Below are positions 7,826 to 17,282 of a stretch of 64,000 nucleotides of DNA, in pieces (the first letter of the stretch is position 1; every line of letters begins with the position of its first letter). The stretch covers positions 62,001 through 126,000 of the forward strand of contig CALVEH010000003.1 of the NCBI GenBank assembly GCA_944326545.1, in the 5' to 3' direction. Origin of the DNA: Candidatus Gastranaerophilales bacterium (GTDB taxonomy: Bacteria > Cyanobacteriota > Vampirovibrionia > Gastranaerophilales > Gastranaerophilaceae). A program made the translations under genes and the position numbers. The notes under the pieces were generated by a model that was given only the letters and a program-made list of their open reading frames with translations, made no database searches and was not told where the DNA came from.

Positions 7826-9187
7826 ATGACAACAAAAGAAGAATGGATTGAAAAAGACTTAAAATACGTATGGCACCCAGACACTCAAATGAAACAATAT
7901 GAAGGTTCAGATTTTAAGCCGACAATAATTGAAAGAGGACAAGGAATTTACCTATACGACATTGATGGAAAACAATATATTGATGGAATTTCCTCTTGGT
8001 GGGTAAATACGCTAGGACATTCAAATCAAAAACTAAATAAGGTGCTTACACAACAAGCAGAAAAAATAGAACACGTTTTGCTTGCAGATTTTACGCACAA
8101 ACCTGCAATAGAACTTGCAGAAAAACTTGTAAAACTGGCAGGAGAACCGTTTTCAAAAGTTTTTTACTCTGATGACGGTTCGACAGCTGTTGAAGTAGCA
8201 ATAAAAATGGCATATCAATACTGGTATCAAAAAGGAAAACCTGAAAAAAAACATTTTGTTTCTATGACAGAATCCTATCACGGAGATACACTTGGTTCCG
8301 TTTCAGTAGGTGGAATTGATATTTATAAAAAAATATTTAATCCGCTTGTTTTTGAAACACTGAAAGTTTGTGCGCCATATTGCTATAGATGCCCTAAAAA
8401 TTGCAAACAAGGACAATGTAATATCGAATGTTTTAATGAGGTTGAAGAACTTTTTAAAACACGCCATAACGAAATAGCAGCAATGATTGTAGAACCTCTT
8501 GTTCAGGGTGCTGCAGGTATGAGAGTATACCCTGCAGAATATCTAAAAAAATTAAGAGCATTGTGTGACAAATACGACATTTTACTAATTGATGATGAAG
8601 TAGCAATGGCTTTTGGTAGAACAGGTAAGTATTTTGCATTCGAACATGCAGAAATTAAACCGGATATATTTTGTGTCGCAAAAGGAATTACAGCAGGTTA
8701 TATACCTCTTGCCGCGACAATAACAACTGACAAAATATACAATGCTTTTTATGACGATTTCTCAGAACTTAAAACATTCTACCACGGTCATAGTTTTACG
8801 GGTAACCCCATAGCTTGTGCCATAGCAGTTGAAAACTTAAAAATAATGGAAGAAGAAAAAGTTATAGAAAATCTTCAACCCAAAATCAAAAAACTAAAAG
8901 AATGCCTCGAAAAATTCCAGTCATTAAAACATGTCGGAGACATAAGACACATAGGTATGATTGGAGCAATAGAAATTGTCAAAGATAAAAACTCAAAAGA
9001 GCCCTATTTATTTACTGAAAGAATAGGGCACAAAGTATTTCTTGAAGCAATGAAAAATGGTGCACTATTAAGACCGATTGGAAACATAATCTACTTTTTA
9101 CCACCATTAATCATAACTGAAGAAGAAATTGAAAAACTCACTAAAATAGCGTATAATGCAATAAAAACAGTTACGGAAAAGAATTGA
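7826..9187 (+). CDS. bioA: adenosylmethionine-8-amino-7-oxononanoate aminotransferase
   Basis: 453 aa PLP enzyme that makes 7,8-diaminononanoate in biotin synthesis, usually with SAM as amino donor. Motifs: VWHPDTQMK, the BioA-specific SSWWVN, DDGSTAVEVA, and the Schiff-base Lys in CVAKGITAGY. A cysteine-rich segment (Y-C-Y-R-C-P...C...C...C) around residues 187-205 resembles that in many BioA proteins. No other bio genes are in the window. Only 7 bases separate it from the prepilin-like gene. GAGAGAAAT is a weak ribosome binding site. Confidence 0.92.
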   Translation: MTTKEEWIEKDLKYVWHPDTQMKQYEGSDFKPTIIERGQGIYLYDIDGKQYIDGISSWWVNTLGHSNQKLNKVLTQQAEKIEHVLLADFTHKPAIELAEKLVKLAGEPFSKVFYSDDGSTAVEVAIKMAYQYWYQKGKPEKKHFVSMTESYHGDTLGSVSVGGIDIYKKIFNPLVFETLKVCAPYCYRCPKNCKQGQCNIECFNEVEELFKTRHNEIAAMIVEPLVQGAAGMRVYPAEYLKKLRALCDKYDILLIDDEVAMAFGRTGKYFAFEHAEIKPDIFCVAKGITAGYIPLAATITTDKIYNAFYDDFSELKTFYHGHSFTGNPIACAIAVENLKIMEEEKVIENLQPKIKKLKECLEKFQSLKHVGDIRHIGMIGAIEIVKDKNSKEPYLFTERIGHKVFLEAMKNGALLRPIGNIIYFLPPLIITEEEIEKLTKIAYNAIKTVTEKN

Positions 9188-9194
9188 GGATAAA

Positions 9195-9851
9195 ATGAAT
9201 TTAAAAAGATTCCAAGCATTCACAATGGCAGAAGTACTCGTTACCTTGGTAATCATTGGAGTTATTGCTGCAATGACATTACCTGGTCTAAATACTCATA
9301 CAAAGAATAATGAATATGTAGCAGGTTGTTTAAAATCATACTCAGTATTAAGCCAAACAATTAACAGAATGAAAGTTGACTTAGGACCTATTGGATTTGG
9401 AACAAAATGGAATGATACAGAGGAATTTTGGAAAGAATTTTCTGCAAAACTTAACACAGCAAAAATCTGTGCAAAGAATGAAAAAGGTTGTAACTATACG
9501 GGAATTCCCAAGCATCTTCAGGGAAATGCTCACACAAATTCATACGACGGCTATGCATATAACTTAGTAACAACAGACGGAATGACATTTAATTTTTCAG
9601 CAACTGATTGTACAAGTAAAGGTTTGTCAACAAAAAGAGAAAGTAACTGTATGGGCAGATTTGTTGTCGATGTAAATGGATTTAAAGGCCCCAACAGATT
9701 TGGAAACGATATGTTCTTTTTCTGTCTAGTAAAAGGTGAAGGTATTCTTCCTGCTGGTATTGATAACAACTCGGAAGACTGCAAAAAAGGAGGCTCCGGT
9801 ATAACTTGTGCAGCAAAAGTTGTTAATGAAAAAAGATTAGAAATCAAATAG
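9195..9851 (+). CDS. prepilin-like (type IV pilin/pseudopilin) protein
   Basis: 218 aa. N-terminal prepilin signal: a short positive leader (MNLKRFQA) cut before FTMAEVLVTLVII, with Glu at +5 of the mature protein and a long hydrophobic helix. The globular part has several cysteines and the segment FVVDVNGFKGPNRFGND, typical of pseudopilin-like proteins. It would be processed by a prepilin peptidase (PilD) and act in a pilus or type II-like system on the cell surface. No other pilus genes are close. The start follows GAGGAT. It ends at a bidirectional terminator. Confidence 0.85.
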   Translation: MNLKRFQAFTMAEVLVTLVIIGVIAAMTLPGLNTHTKNNEYVAGCLKSYSVLSQTINRMKVDLGPIGFGTKWNDTEEFWKEFSAKLNTAKICAKNEKGCNYTGIPKHLQGNAHTNSYDGYAYNLVTTDGMTFNFSATDCTSKGLSTKRESNCMGRFVVDVNGFKGPNRFGNDMFFFCLVKGEGILPAGIDNNSEDCKKGGSGITCAAKVVNEKRLEIK

Positions 9852-9867
9852 ACTAGTTTTCAAAGAG

Positions 9868-9911
9868 AAAAAAATAACAGGAATGTATTTAATACATTCC
9901 TATTATTTTTT
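9868..9911. terminator. bidirectional terminator
   Basis: GGAATGTATT / AATACATTCC near-palindrome flanked by A-rich and T-rich runs, between the convergent prepilin-like gene and rph. The rph stop codon and its last codons form one arm of the stem. Confidence 0.8.
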
Positions 9912-10590
9912 GTATAGCAATCTCTGCAGTATCCAAAATCTCATACAATTCAGTTTTCGTAAAAGGATTCCCCTCTGCTGTAGTTTGGAATTCAATAATC
10001 TTACCACTTTTTGTCATAACAACATTAGAATCAACCTGTGCATGAGAATCTTCACTATAATCCAAATCAAGTTTGACCTCACCATCAATCAAACCTATAG
10101 ATACAGCGGCAATAGGTTCTAATATCGGATTTTCTTTTAATGTACCGTTATCCATCAATTTTTTAACTGCATCTTCCAATGCAAGATAACCACCACAAAT
10201 ACTTGCACATCTTGTGCCACCATCTGCTTGTATAACATCGGCATCAATTGTGATTGTTAAACCGCCAATCTTTTCTAAATCAACACAAGAACGCAAACTA
10301 CGACCTATTAATCTTTGAATTTCCTGAGTTCTTCCTGATATTTTAGTTCTTTCTCTTTGACATCTTGTATGAGTGGAAGTAGGCAATAATGAGTACTCTG
10401 CTGTTACCCAACCTCTTGGATCATCCTTTTCCATCCATTTTGGAGCCTTTTCTTCAACTGTAGCAGTTACAATAACTTTTGTATCCCCAAATTCAACCAA
10501 AACAGAGCTTAATGCATGTTTTGTATAATCCTTTGTAAACTTAACAGGTCTTAAATCTTTATTGCCTCTGTTATTAAAACGTTCTGACAT
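9889..10590 (-). CDS. rph: ribonuclease PH
   Basis: 233 aa. Phosphorolytic 3'-5' exoribonuclease that trims tRNA 3' ends. Recognisable segments are the N-terminal NRGNKDLRPVKF, the phosphate-site area RGWVTAEYSLLPTSTHTR, SGRTQEIQRLIGRSLR, and DADVIQADGGTR. Near full length (usually 235-245). AAGGAG lies upstream of the ATG. Divergent from metG with a 73-base shared promoter region. Confidence 0.95.
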   Translation of the reverse strand: MSERFNNRGNKDLRPVKFTKDYTKHALSSVLVEFGDTKVIVTATVEEKAPKWMEKDDPRGWVTAEYSLLPTSTHTRCQRERTKISGRTQEIQRLIGRSLRSCVDLEKIGGLTITIDADVIQADGGTRCASICGGYLALEDAVKKLMDNGTLKENPILEPIAAVSIGLIDGEVKLDLDYSEDSHAQVDSNVVMTKSGKIIEFQTTAEGNPFTKTELYEILDTAEIAIQKIIGMY

Positions 10591-10663
10591 TTTTATCTCC
10601 TTTTTTCTATTATCTTTTTGTGGTAATTTTATCTTATCAAATTAGTATAAAGTGGGATAGATT

Positions 10664-12241
10664 ATGACAAAATTTTACTTAACAACAGCAATAGATTACG
10701 TAAACGGAGCACCTCATATAGGTCACGCATACGAAAAGATACAAACTGACGTACTTGCTCGTCATTTCAGACAAAGATACGATGACGTATATTTTCTCAC
10801 AGGTACTGATGAACACGGTATAAAAATACAAAAAACATCAGCATCAATGGGAATAACACCAAAAGAATTGTGTGACTTGAACGCAAACAAATTTAAAGAG
10901 TGCTGGGCAGGTCTTGATATATCCTACAACAAATTCATCAGAACAACCGATGAAGACCACGAAAAAATTGTACAAAAAATATTTAAAAAATTACAAGATA
11001 ATGGTGACATATACAAACACTCGTACACAGGGCTATATTGCTCAGGTTGCGAATCTTTCTTAAACCCTAGAGATTTAACAGAAGATGGTTTATGTCCTGA
11101 CCACTTAAAAAAACCTGAAGAAGTTAAAGAAGAAAACTATTTCTTCAAACTTTCAAAATACAAAGACAGATTAATTGAACACATCAAAAACAATCCTGAC
11201 TTTATACAGCCAGAATTCAGAGCAAACGAAGTAATTAACCAACTCGAACATATAGAAGACATTTCTGTTTCTCGTTCAAAAGAATCTGTAAGCTGGGGTA
11301 TTCCAGTTCTTGGTGATGATTCTCAAGTTATATATGTTTGGATTGACGCACTTTCAAACTATATTACGGCTTTAGGTTACAACCCTGAAAATCCTTCAGA
11401 AAACTTCAAAAAATATTGGCCAGCTGATGTTCAAGTTATAGGTAAAGACATTCTTAAATTCCACGCAATTTACTGGCCTTCATTCTTGATGGCTCTTGAT
11501 ATACCTCTACCTAAAACAATACTTGCACACGGTTGGATTACTATCGACCAAACAAAAATGAGTAAATCATTAGGCAATGTTATTTCACCAAAAGATGTTA
11601 TGGATAGTTTTGAACTGGCTCATCCTGATGCATTCAGATACTTTATGATGGTTACTGCACCAACAGGCAGAGACGGAAACTACTCAGACTTAGATTTTAA
11701 AGAAAGAGTTAACGCTGACCTTGCAAATAACATAGGTAACCTTTTAAACAGAACTCTTAATATGCAAGTAAAATACTTTAACGGCGAAATAAAAGAAGAA
11801 TTTATAACTTCATCTGACTCTGAAATAGCAAAAGAAGCGATAAAAACAGTTGAAGCAGTAAAAGCAAGATTTGACAAATACGAAGTAGCAGAAGCTGCTC
11901 AAGAAATCGTAAACTTCTCAAACACTGTTAACAAATACGTAAATGACACAGCACCTTGGAGCTTAGCTAAAGAGGAAAAAATGCTTGAATGTGCTCAGGT
12001 TCTTTACACTGTATTAGAGTCAATGAGATTTATAGCAACTATGCTGGCTCCTTATTGTCCAAACATTGCAAAAGATATATATGAGCAACTTAACCTGTCT
12101 ACAGACCCAACAGAAGTTAAGCTAGACTCACTAAAATGGGCAGAAATTCCGACAGGTATAATAACAGAAAAATCCAAAATTAAACCTGTATTTTTAAGAT
12201 TAGATTCTGAAATAGCAGGAGCATCTAAAAAAGCTCAGTAA
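10664..12241 (+). CDS. metG: methionyl-tRNA synthetase (core form)
   Basis: 525 aa class I synthetase charging tRNA-Met. PHIGHAYE is the HIGH motif and KMSKSLGN is the KMSKS motif. The connective peptide carries one zinc knuckle (C-S-G-C ... C-P-D-H). The C-terminal EMAP/Trbp111 tRNA-binding domain found in about 640-680 aa enzymes is absent, as in other compact forms. No clear Shine-Dalgarno beyond AGTGGGAT before the ATG. A strong terminator follows. Confidence 0.95.
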   Translation: MTKFYLTTAIDYVNGAPHIGHAYEKIQTDVLARHFRQRYDDVYFLTGTDEHGIKIQKTSASMGITPKELCDLNANKFKECWAGLDISYNKFIRTTDEDHEKIVQKIFKKLQDNGDIYKHSYTGLYCSGCESFLNPRDLTEDGLCPDHLKKPEEVKEENYFFKLSKYKDRLIEHIKNNPDFIQPEFRANEVINQLEHIEDISVSRSKESVSWGIPVLGDDSQVIYVWIDALSNYITALGYNPENPSENFKKYWPADVQVIGKDILKFHAIYWPSFLMALDIPLPKTILAHGWITIDQTKMSKSLGNVISPKDVMDSFELAHPDAFRYFMMVTAPTGRDGNYSDLDFKERVNADLANNIGNLLNRTLNMQVKYFNGEIKEEFITSSDSEIAKEAIKTVEAVKARFDKYEVAEAAQEIVNFSNTVNKYVNDTAPWSLAKEEKMLECAQVLYTVLESMRFIATMLAPYCPNIAKDIYEQLNLSTDPTEVKLDSLKWAEIPTGIITEKSKIKPVFLRLDSEIAGASKKAQ

Positions 12242-12254
12242 CATAAAATTAATA

Positions 12255-12301
12255 AAAAAACAGAAAGAGCGGTCAGCAAAATACCGATTCTTTCTGTTTT
12301 T
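12255..12301 (+). terminator. terminator after metG
   Basis: AAAACAGAAAGA pairs with TCTTTCTGTTTT, and an inner CGGT/ACCG extends the stem. T-run at the end. It can also serve the leftward EF-hand gene. Confidence 0.8.
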
Positions 12302-12321
12302 AGTATTTATCAAAAACTACT

Positions 12322-12870
12322 TTATTGAAAAAAGTTATTTGTGAGTTTTACAACATCACTTACTGCAGATTGTGTATTTTCCACAATATTTTGATATCTT
12401 TGGTATTCAGGGGTGTTCTTAAAGGCCTCTATTTCTTCGTCAGAAATTACTCCATCGCCGTTAGTATCTATCGCTCTTAAGTTATTACAAAGGTCTTCAA
12501 CACTTATTCCTCCGGCTATACCCAAAGCTAATATCATTGCATCATTTAATTTTCCGTTTTCATCTTTGAATAAAGCTGCTATTGTATTTGAACTCATCAA
12601 AGACTCTATTTCTTCTGGAGTAACTATACCATCATCATTTGAATCCAAATCAAAAGTTGAATCAATAATGGGACGTTGTTTCATCATTTTATCCAAAAAA
12701 GATCCCTCCGGATTATCTCTATCAGGCTTCAAATCGACTACAGTCGCTTCTTCATCTTGTTCTTCAGGAAAATCCAAACTAACATCACTTTGAGGCTTTT
12801 CAAAGTTTTTAACCCCTTCACTTACCTTATTAGCAATAATAGAAATAATACTTGATATATTATCAACCAT
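12322..12870 (-). CDS. EF-hand-type calcium-binding protein
   Basis: 182 aa without a signal peptide. Two canonical EF-hand loops are visible: DSNDDGIVTPEE (about 76-87) and DTNGDGVISDEE (about 138-149), each followed by an exiting helix. The rest is acidic and helical. It probably binds calcium as a sensor or buffer; partner unknown. A good AAGGAAGG site precedes the ATG. It lies downstream of the zeta-like gene on the same strand with a 118-base gap that contains its own AT-rich promoter region and two GTTACAAA repeats. Confidence 0.75.
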   Translation of the reverse strand: MVDNISSIISIIANKVSEGVKNFEKPQSDVSLDFPEEQDEEATVVDLKPDRDNPEGSFLDKMMKQRPIIDSTFDLDSNDDGIVTPEEIESLMSSNTIAALFKDENGKLNDAMILALGIAGGISVEDLCNNLRAIDTNGDGVISDEEIEAFKNTPEYQRYQNIVENTQSAVSDVVKLTNNFFQ

Positions 12871-12988
12871 AAATCCTTCCTTTCTAAACCTGATGTAACA
12901 AGGAGATATATCGACAAAATAAACAAAAAGGTTTATATATTATGCTTATGTTGTTACAAATATTAACAATAGTTACAAACATAGGCCA

Positions 12989-14845
12989 TTAAATATCTGT
13001 TGTTTTGCAAACCTTATTTCCATTTTTAATCAAAAATATCTCACCATTTTCAACTCTATAAGCATTCCTAATTCCTTCGTGATATGAGAATATTTTTGCT
13101 GCATATTTTTTCTCTCTGTTGTTATGATTAAAAATCGATAAAACAGCATACGGATCGATAAATCTCCCCATCTGTTCAAAACGAGAAATTGATCTTTCCA
13201 TAGAAAGTTGTTTTGGTGTAGCGATGTGAATAAAATCTACGTCATAACCGTTTCTTTTAGCTTGTTGAATAATTTTGTGAATATTTACAGAAGCACCTGC
13301 GGTTTGAAATATCATATTTTTTCCTTGAGCAAATACATTAGGAATAATTGAGTTACGTAAAATATGACTGGAAGCTTTATGCACTAGTTCAGCACACTCA
13401 CCATGTTCATATACTTCTTCAAACATACCTTTTATGTCGTCAGCATCTGGCGTGTAATAAGAATTCACATCACCATTTAAAATTTTCTTTATAATTGTTG
13501 ATTTTCCTGCGCCTGGCAAACCATCAATTATAAGTAGTTTTCTTTCTGCTCTAATGTTTTTCAACTTAGCTTCTTCTGCTTTTAAAGTTTTTTGCAAAAC
13601 TTGATTGTAATACTCAGACCCAATCTTAACAGGTTCAGATAAAACATTTCTTTTTCTGATTTCAAGATATCTGTCATTATCATAATGAGTCATTTTTATT
13701 TTATTCTTTGCAAAGAATTTAAAATCACTTTCAGGAATTACGCCTGCATTATCGGAACATATTTTTATCAAGTCATCTTGAGATATTGCACCTTTTTGCC
13801 AATAGTTAACAAGCAAATTTTCCGGCAATTTAAAATCTGTATTAATAAAGTGCCCTTTTCCTGAGTGAATAACATAAAAATTATGCTTGTATCCTTTCAT
13901 ATACATCTGCTTTACAAACTCAGCATAATCTTGAATATCATCTAATGCATAAAAATGTTCTTCTTCTGAAACTCTTAGATTATCAACAGTATTGTTAACA
14001 ACAGATACTGATTTTTTTGAAGCAAATGGATTTAATCTTGAGAAAAAGCTTTTATTAACAAATTTTTGAGCCTCAAAATCAACATCAGACTTATAATTTT
14101 TGACTAGCTTAAACTGATTATCAAAAACATAACGATGTGCCTTATGCTCGTTTTCTGTTAATAATGACAACACATAGTTGTTTTGATATTTTTTAACAGA
14201 AATTTCAGATATATTGTCTTTAAAAAGATTATTTAAAGTATTAATGCGATTTTTTAATTCTTGAATGTTGGCATTATTGTCTTTACAAAGAGCTATCAAA
14301 TCCTCTGATGGTATTTTATTTCCCAAAAGCATCATAGCTTTTTTAGACTCATCTTTTGAAAAATTAGCAATCGTCTTAAGTGAATCATAAGAATAATTGA
14401 ACCTTCCAATCGCATTTTTTTCTTTCATAAATGGTTTTAAAAAACGCAATTTTTCAAAAGGTAAATCAGCTATAGAGATAAGCTCTGAAGGTGAAAAACG
14501 TTTCATTCCAAAAGAATCTTGCATGTATGCTGATTTATACAAAGATTTTAACTTTTCTACAGAAAAATTCTTCAGTAACTCCAACTGATAAACATCAAAC
14601 ATCAATTGGTAATGTTCGCTCAAATTTGCAAATTTATGTATAAAATTTCTTTTTCTAGGTTCAAGGTTAGAAAAATTATTTTGAAAAACATCTTTTGGAA
14701 AAACAGGAGACTTAATAAAAACAGGCTTAAATGCAGTAATAAAATTGTCTTTAACATCAAACAGACTGTTATGTAATTTAACAGCCTTAAAGTTGTTAGT
14801 ATTTGGTTTATAAGTTATAGATTTGATATTATTGCTTACAATCAT
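12989..14845 (-). CDS. large protein with zeta-toxin-like P-loop kinase domain at the C-terminus
   Basis: 618 aa. The N-terminal ~430 residues are unrecognised and mostly helical, starting with a polar segment containing N-N-F-K-A (F19), the motif shared with other proteins here. The C-terminal ~180 residues look like a zeta-toxin/AAA P-loop kinase: Walker A GLPGAGKST (about 437-445), then P-D-A-D-D-I-K-G-M-F and HKASSHIL, a strand MIFQTAG, and a lid-like basic region. Zeta toxins phosphorylate UDP-sugars, but related domains phosphorylate other targets. No epsilon-type antitoxin gene adjoins it. An effector or housekeeping kinase is equally possible. Confidence 0.6.
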   Translation of the reverse strand: MIVSNNIKSITYKPNTNNFKAVKLHNSLFDVKDNFITAFKPVFIKSPVFPKDVFQNNFSNLEPRKRNFIHKFANLSEHYQLMFDVYQLELLKNFSVEKLKSLYKSAYMQDSFGMKRFSPSELISIADLPFEKLRFLKPFMKEKNAIGRFNYSYDSLKTIANFSKDESKKAMMLLGNKIPSEDLIALCKDNNANIQELKNRINTLNNLFKDNISEISVKKYQNNYVLSLLTENEHKAHRYVFDNQFKLVKNYKSDVDFEAQKFVNKSFFSRLNPFASKKSVSVVNNTVDNLRVSEEEHFYALDDIQDYAEFVKQMYMKGYKHNFYVIHSGKGHFINTDFKLPENLLVNYWQKGAISQDDLIKICSDNAGVIPESDFKFFAKNKIKMTHYDNDRYLEIRKRNVLSEPVKIGSEYYNQVLQKTLKAEEAKLKNIRAERKLLIIDGLPGAGKSTIIKKILNGDVNSYYTPDADDIKGMFEEVYEHGECAELVHKASSHILRNSIIPNVFAQGKNMIFQTAGASVNIHKIIQQAKRNGYDVDFIHIATPKQLSMERSISRFEQMGRFIDPYAVLSIFNHNNREKKYAAKIFSYHEGIRNAYRVENGEIFLIKNGNKVCKTTDI

Positions 14846-14906
14846 TGCAATTGTGTCAAAACCTGTAAATATAAATAGTTGCTATTTGTGATAAAATAAA
14901 TTTACT

Positions 14907-16017
14907 ATGATTGATATAGAACAAAAACAAAAATTAGAAGAATTGGCTTTGAAAATAAACAAAGCGAAGGAGTGTCTTTGACCTTGCTACTTTAAAAGAC
15001 AAAGTTAAAGAAATAGATTTAAAACTTCAAAGCGAAGATATCTGGACAGATCCGCAAAAAGCATCAAAACTGTCACAAGAACTTACTGAATATAAAAACA
15101 CAATTGAGCAAGCAGAAAATTGGGACAAAACAATTGCTGATTGCGAACTTTTGGTTGAACTGTATAACGAATCTGATGACGAATCCCTATGGGAAGAACT
15201 CCAAAATTCAATAGATTCTCTTGAAAAAGAAATGAATGAATGGGAAGTAAAAATGACACTTTCCGGAGAATATGACTCATACGATGCTATTTTAACTGTT
15301 AACGCAGGGGCAGGAGGAACAGATGCCCAAGATTGGGCACAAATGTTACTTAGAATGTACACTCGCTGGGCAGAGTCAAAAGGCTGGAAAGTAGAACTCC
15401 TCGACAAGTCTGATGGAGATGAAGCAGGAATCAAATCTGCAACAATAAAAGTATCAGGCAAATATGCTTTTGGCCTTGCTAAAGCAGAAAGAGGCGTTCA
15501 TCGATTAGTCAGAATTTCACCATTTAATGCAAACGGAAAAAGACAAACAAGCTTTGCTTCACTGGAAGTAAGCCCTGTAATTGAGGACTTCGAAAAAGTT
15601 ATAACAATCCCCCCTGAAGATATAGAAGTAGATACTATGAGATCAGGCGGAGCCGGCGGACAGAACGTAAACAAAGTAGAAACAGCGGTAAGAATACTTC
15701 ATAAGCCGACCGGTATCGTCATAAAATGCCAACAGCAACGTTCTCAACTACAAAATAAAGAAACAGCTATGCAAATGCTTGCATCTAAGCTATTAGCAAT
15801 AAAACAAGCAGAACATGACAAAAAGCTCGCTGAACTAAAAGGCGAAAATTTCGACATAAATTTCGGATCACAAATACGCTCATACGTATTTCATCCTTAC
15901 AAAATGGTCAAAGACCATAGAACAGGCTACGAAGTTGGTAACGTAGACGCTGTTATGGACGGAGATATTGACGCTTTTGTTGATTCCTATCTAAAGCAGA
16001 ACATTTCAAAAAGCTAG
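14907..16017 (+). CDS. prfB: peptide chain release factor 2, programmed +1 frameshift (join 14907-14978, 14980-16017)
   Basis: RF2 recognises UGA and UAA and releases finished peptides. The ATG frame gives 24 codons ending C-L, then an in-frame TGA. Skipping one base (T at 14979) continues as [11 protein letters not shown] for 345 more codons, 369 aa in total, the normal RF2 length. The second part has the specificity motif region [14 protein letters not shown] and the catalytic [11 protein letters not shown]. Annotating only the long frame would lose the N-terminus. Autoregulation is expected: low RF2 lets the ribosome pause at UGA and shift. Confidence 0.95.
14967..14982 (+). promoter_or_regulatory. 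RF2 programmed frameshift site
   Basis: AAGGAG (Shine-Dalgarno-like, 14967-14972), TGT, then CTT TGA C (14976-14982). This matches the classic prfB slippery site CTT-TGA-C with a stimulatory purine-rich element a few bases upstream. Confidence 0.95.
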
Positions 16018-16222
16018 ATGCTAGAAATTTACTAGAAAGATTCATCTGCACAGTTGCAAGCGTTTTTACAATATCTGCATATTCTCTTGTAATCTTATCA
16101 TACTGAGGCAGCCCTGTGTTGCTGCGTACAATAGGAGTTGTAACCATACTGTCTTCAAAGTTGTTTTGATAAAATCGATTATCACAACTTCCCTGTGACA
16201 GTGAGTTGTTCATATTTTCCAT
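15953..16222 (-). CDS. possible small protein, 89 aa, tail-overlapping prfB
   Basis: Open frame starting [15 protein letters not shown], with a plausible globular middle ([18 protein letters not shown]). Its last 65 bases overlap the prfB end on the other strand. No clear ribosome binding site. It fills a 305-base stretch otherwise without a gene, between prfB and the PAP2 gene. Not recognised; it may be a chance ORF. Confidence 0.35.
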   Translation of the reverse strand: MENMNNSLSQGSCDNRFYQNNFEDSMVTTPIVRSNTGLPQYDKITREYADIVKTLATVQMNLSSKFLASSFLKCSALDRNQQKRQYLRP

Positions 16223-16322
16223 TTTTCACACACTAATAATTTACTACCTTAGTTATATAAAAACATTTATTGTAAAAAAATTGCCCAACAACCAAAAAAG
16301 CTTTACAATTGATACAGAAATT

Positions 16323-17282
16323 ATGTTTGGCACACTAGGACTACAGATAAAATATTTACTCATTCTTCAACACTTAAGAGATATTACAAATGGAGTGTTT
16401 GACAACTTTTTCATATCAATAACTTGGTTTGGAGAACTAGTAATCCCTCTTTCTGTTATGGCTATAGTTTATTGGGGTATTAACAAAAGAATAGGGCAAT
16501 TTATGCTTTTTACTTTTGGTTTAACCTTGTTTACTAACGTTTTTTTGAAAATGACTGCCTGCATAAAAAGACCTTGGCTATTAGACTCTTCTGTCAAACC
16601 TATTGAAAGAGTATTACCTGCTGCTGACGGATATTCATTTCCAAGCGGTCACACAGCCGGAGCAACAGCTGTATGGGGAAGTATAGCCTACAAATGGTGG
16701 AACAACAAAATTTTAAGATACTCTATGATTGCAATAGTGCTGCTTGTTGGATTTTCAAGAAATTACGTTGGTGTACATACCCCTCAAGATGTAATTGTTT
16801 CTATAGTTGCAGGCATTTTCATAATGTTATTTACAGACAAATTATTAAAATGGATTGATAAAAAGCCTGAAAGAGATTTTATATTTTATATCCTAATAAT
16901 ATGGCTAACAATTCTTTTATATGGATACTTACATATAAAATGCTGTGCACAAATGACCACATACAATGAACTTACAGACACTATCAACCCTGTTTCTATG
17001 AAACAAGGCGTATATCCAAAGATATCTTTTATGCTTGGTATCTTCACAGGATGGCTACTCGAGAAAAGATTAGTCAAATACGAAATACCTGACAAAATGA
17101 CAAAGATAAAGAAAACAGTGGTAATCCTAGCTGGTGTAGTTGTTTTATACGCAATATCTTCCGTATTAAACAGCTTGTTATCAGCTGTTACATACAAATA
17201 TTTAGCTTATACTATCACTTCTTTTGCTAGTGCAATATTTATAACTTGCTTATACCCATATGTGATAAAAAAACTCAATTAA
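16323..17282 (+). CDS. PAP2-family membrane phosphatase
   Basis: 319 aa from ATG 16323; longer in-frame TTG starts upstream are possible and no Shine-Dalgarno decides. Multiple membrane helices surround the three PAP2 signature parts: KRPW, FPSGHT and SRNYVGVHTPQD. The family dephosphorylates lipid phosphates such as undecaprenyl pyrophosphate or phosphatidic acid at the outer face of the membrane. The C-terminal ~130 residues add further membrane helices beyond the core. Convergent and overlapping by 4 bases with the leftward methyltransferase-like gene. Confidence 0.85.
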   Translation: MFGTLGLQIKYLLILQHLRDITNGVFDNFFISITWFGELVIPLSVMAIVYWGINKRIGQFMLFTFGLTLFTNVFLKMTACIKRPWLLDSSVKPIERVLPAADGYSFPSGHTAGATAVWGSIAYKWWNNKILRYSMIAIVLLVGFSRNYVGVHTPQDVIVSIVAGIFIMLFTDKLLKWIDKKPERDFIFYILIIWLTILLYGYLHIKCCAQMTTYNELTDTINPVSMKQGVYPKISFMLGIFTGWLLEKRLVKYEIPDKMTKIKKTVVILAGVVVLYAISSVLNSLLSAVTYKYLAYTITSFASAIFITCLYPYVIKKLN

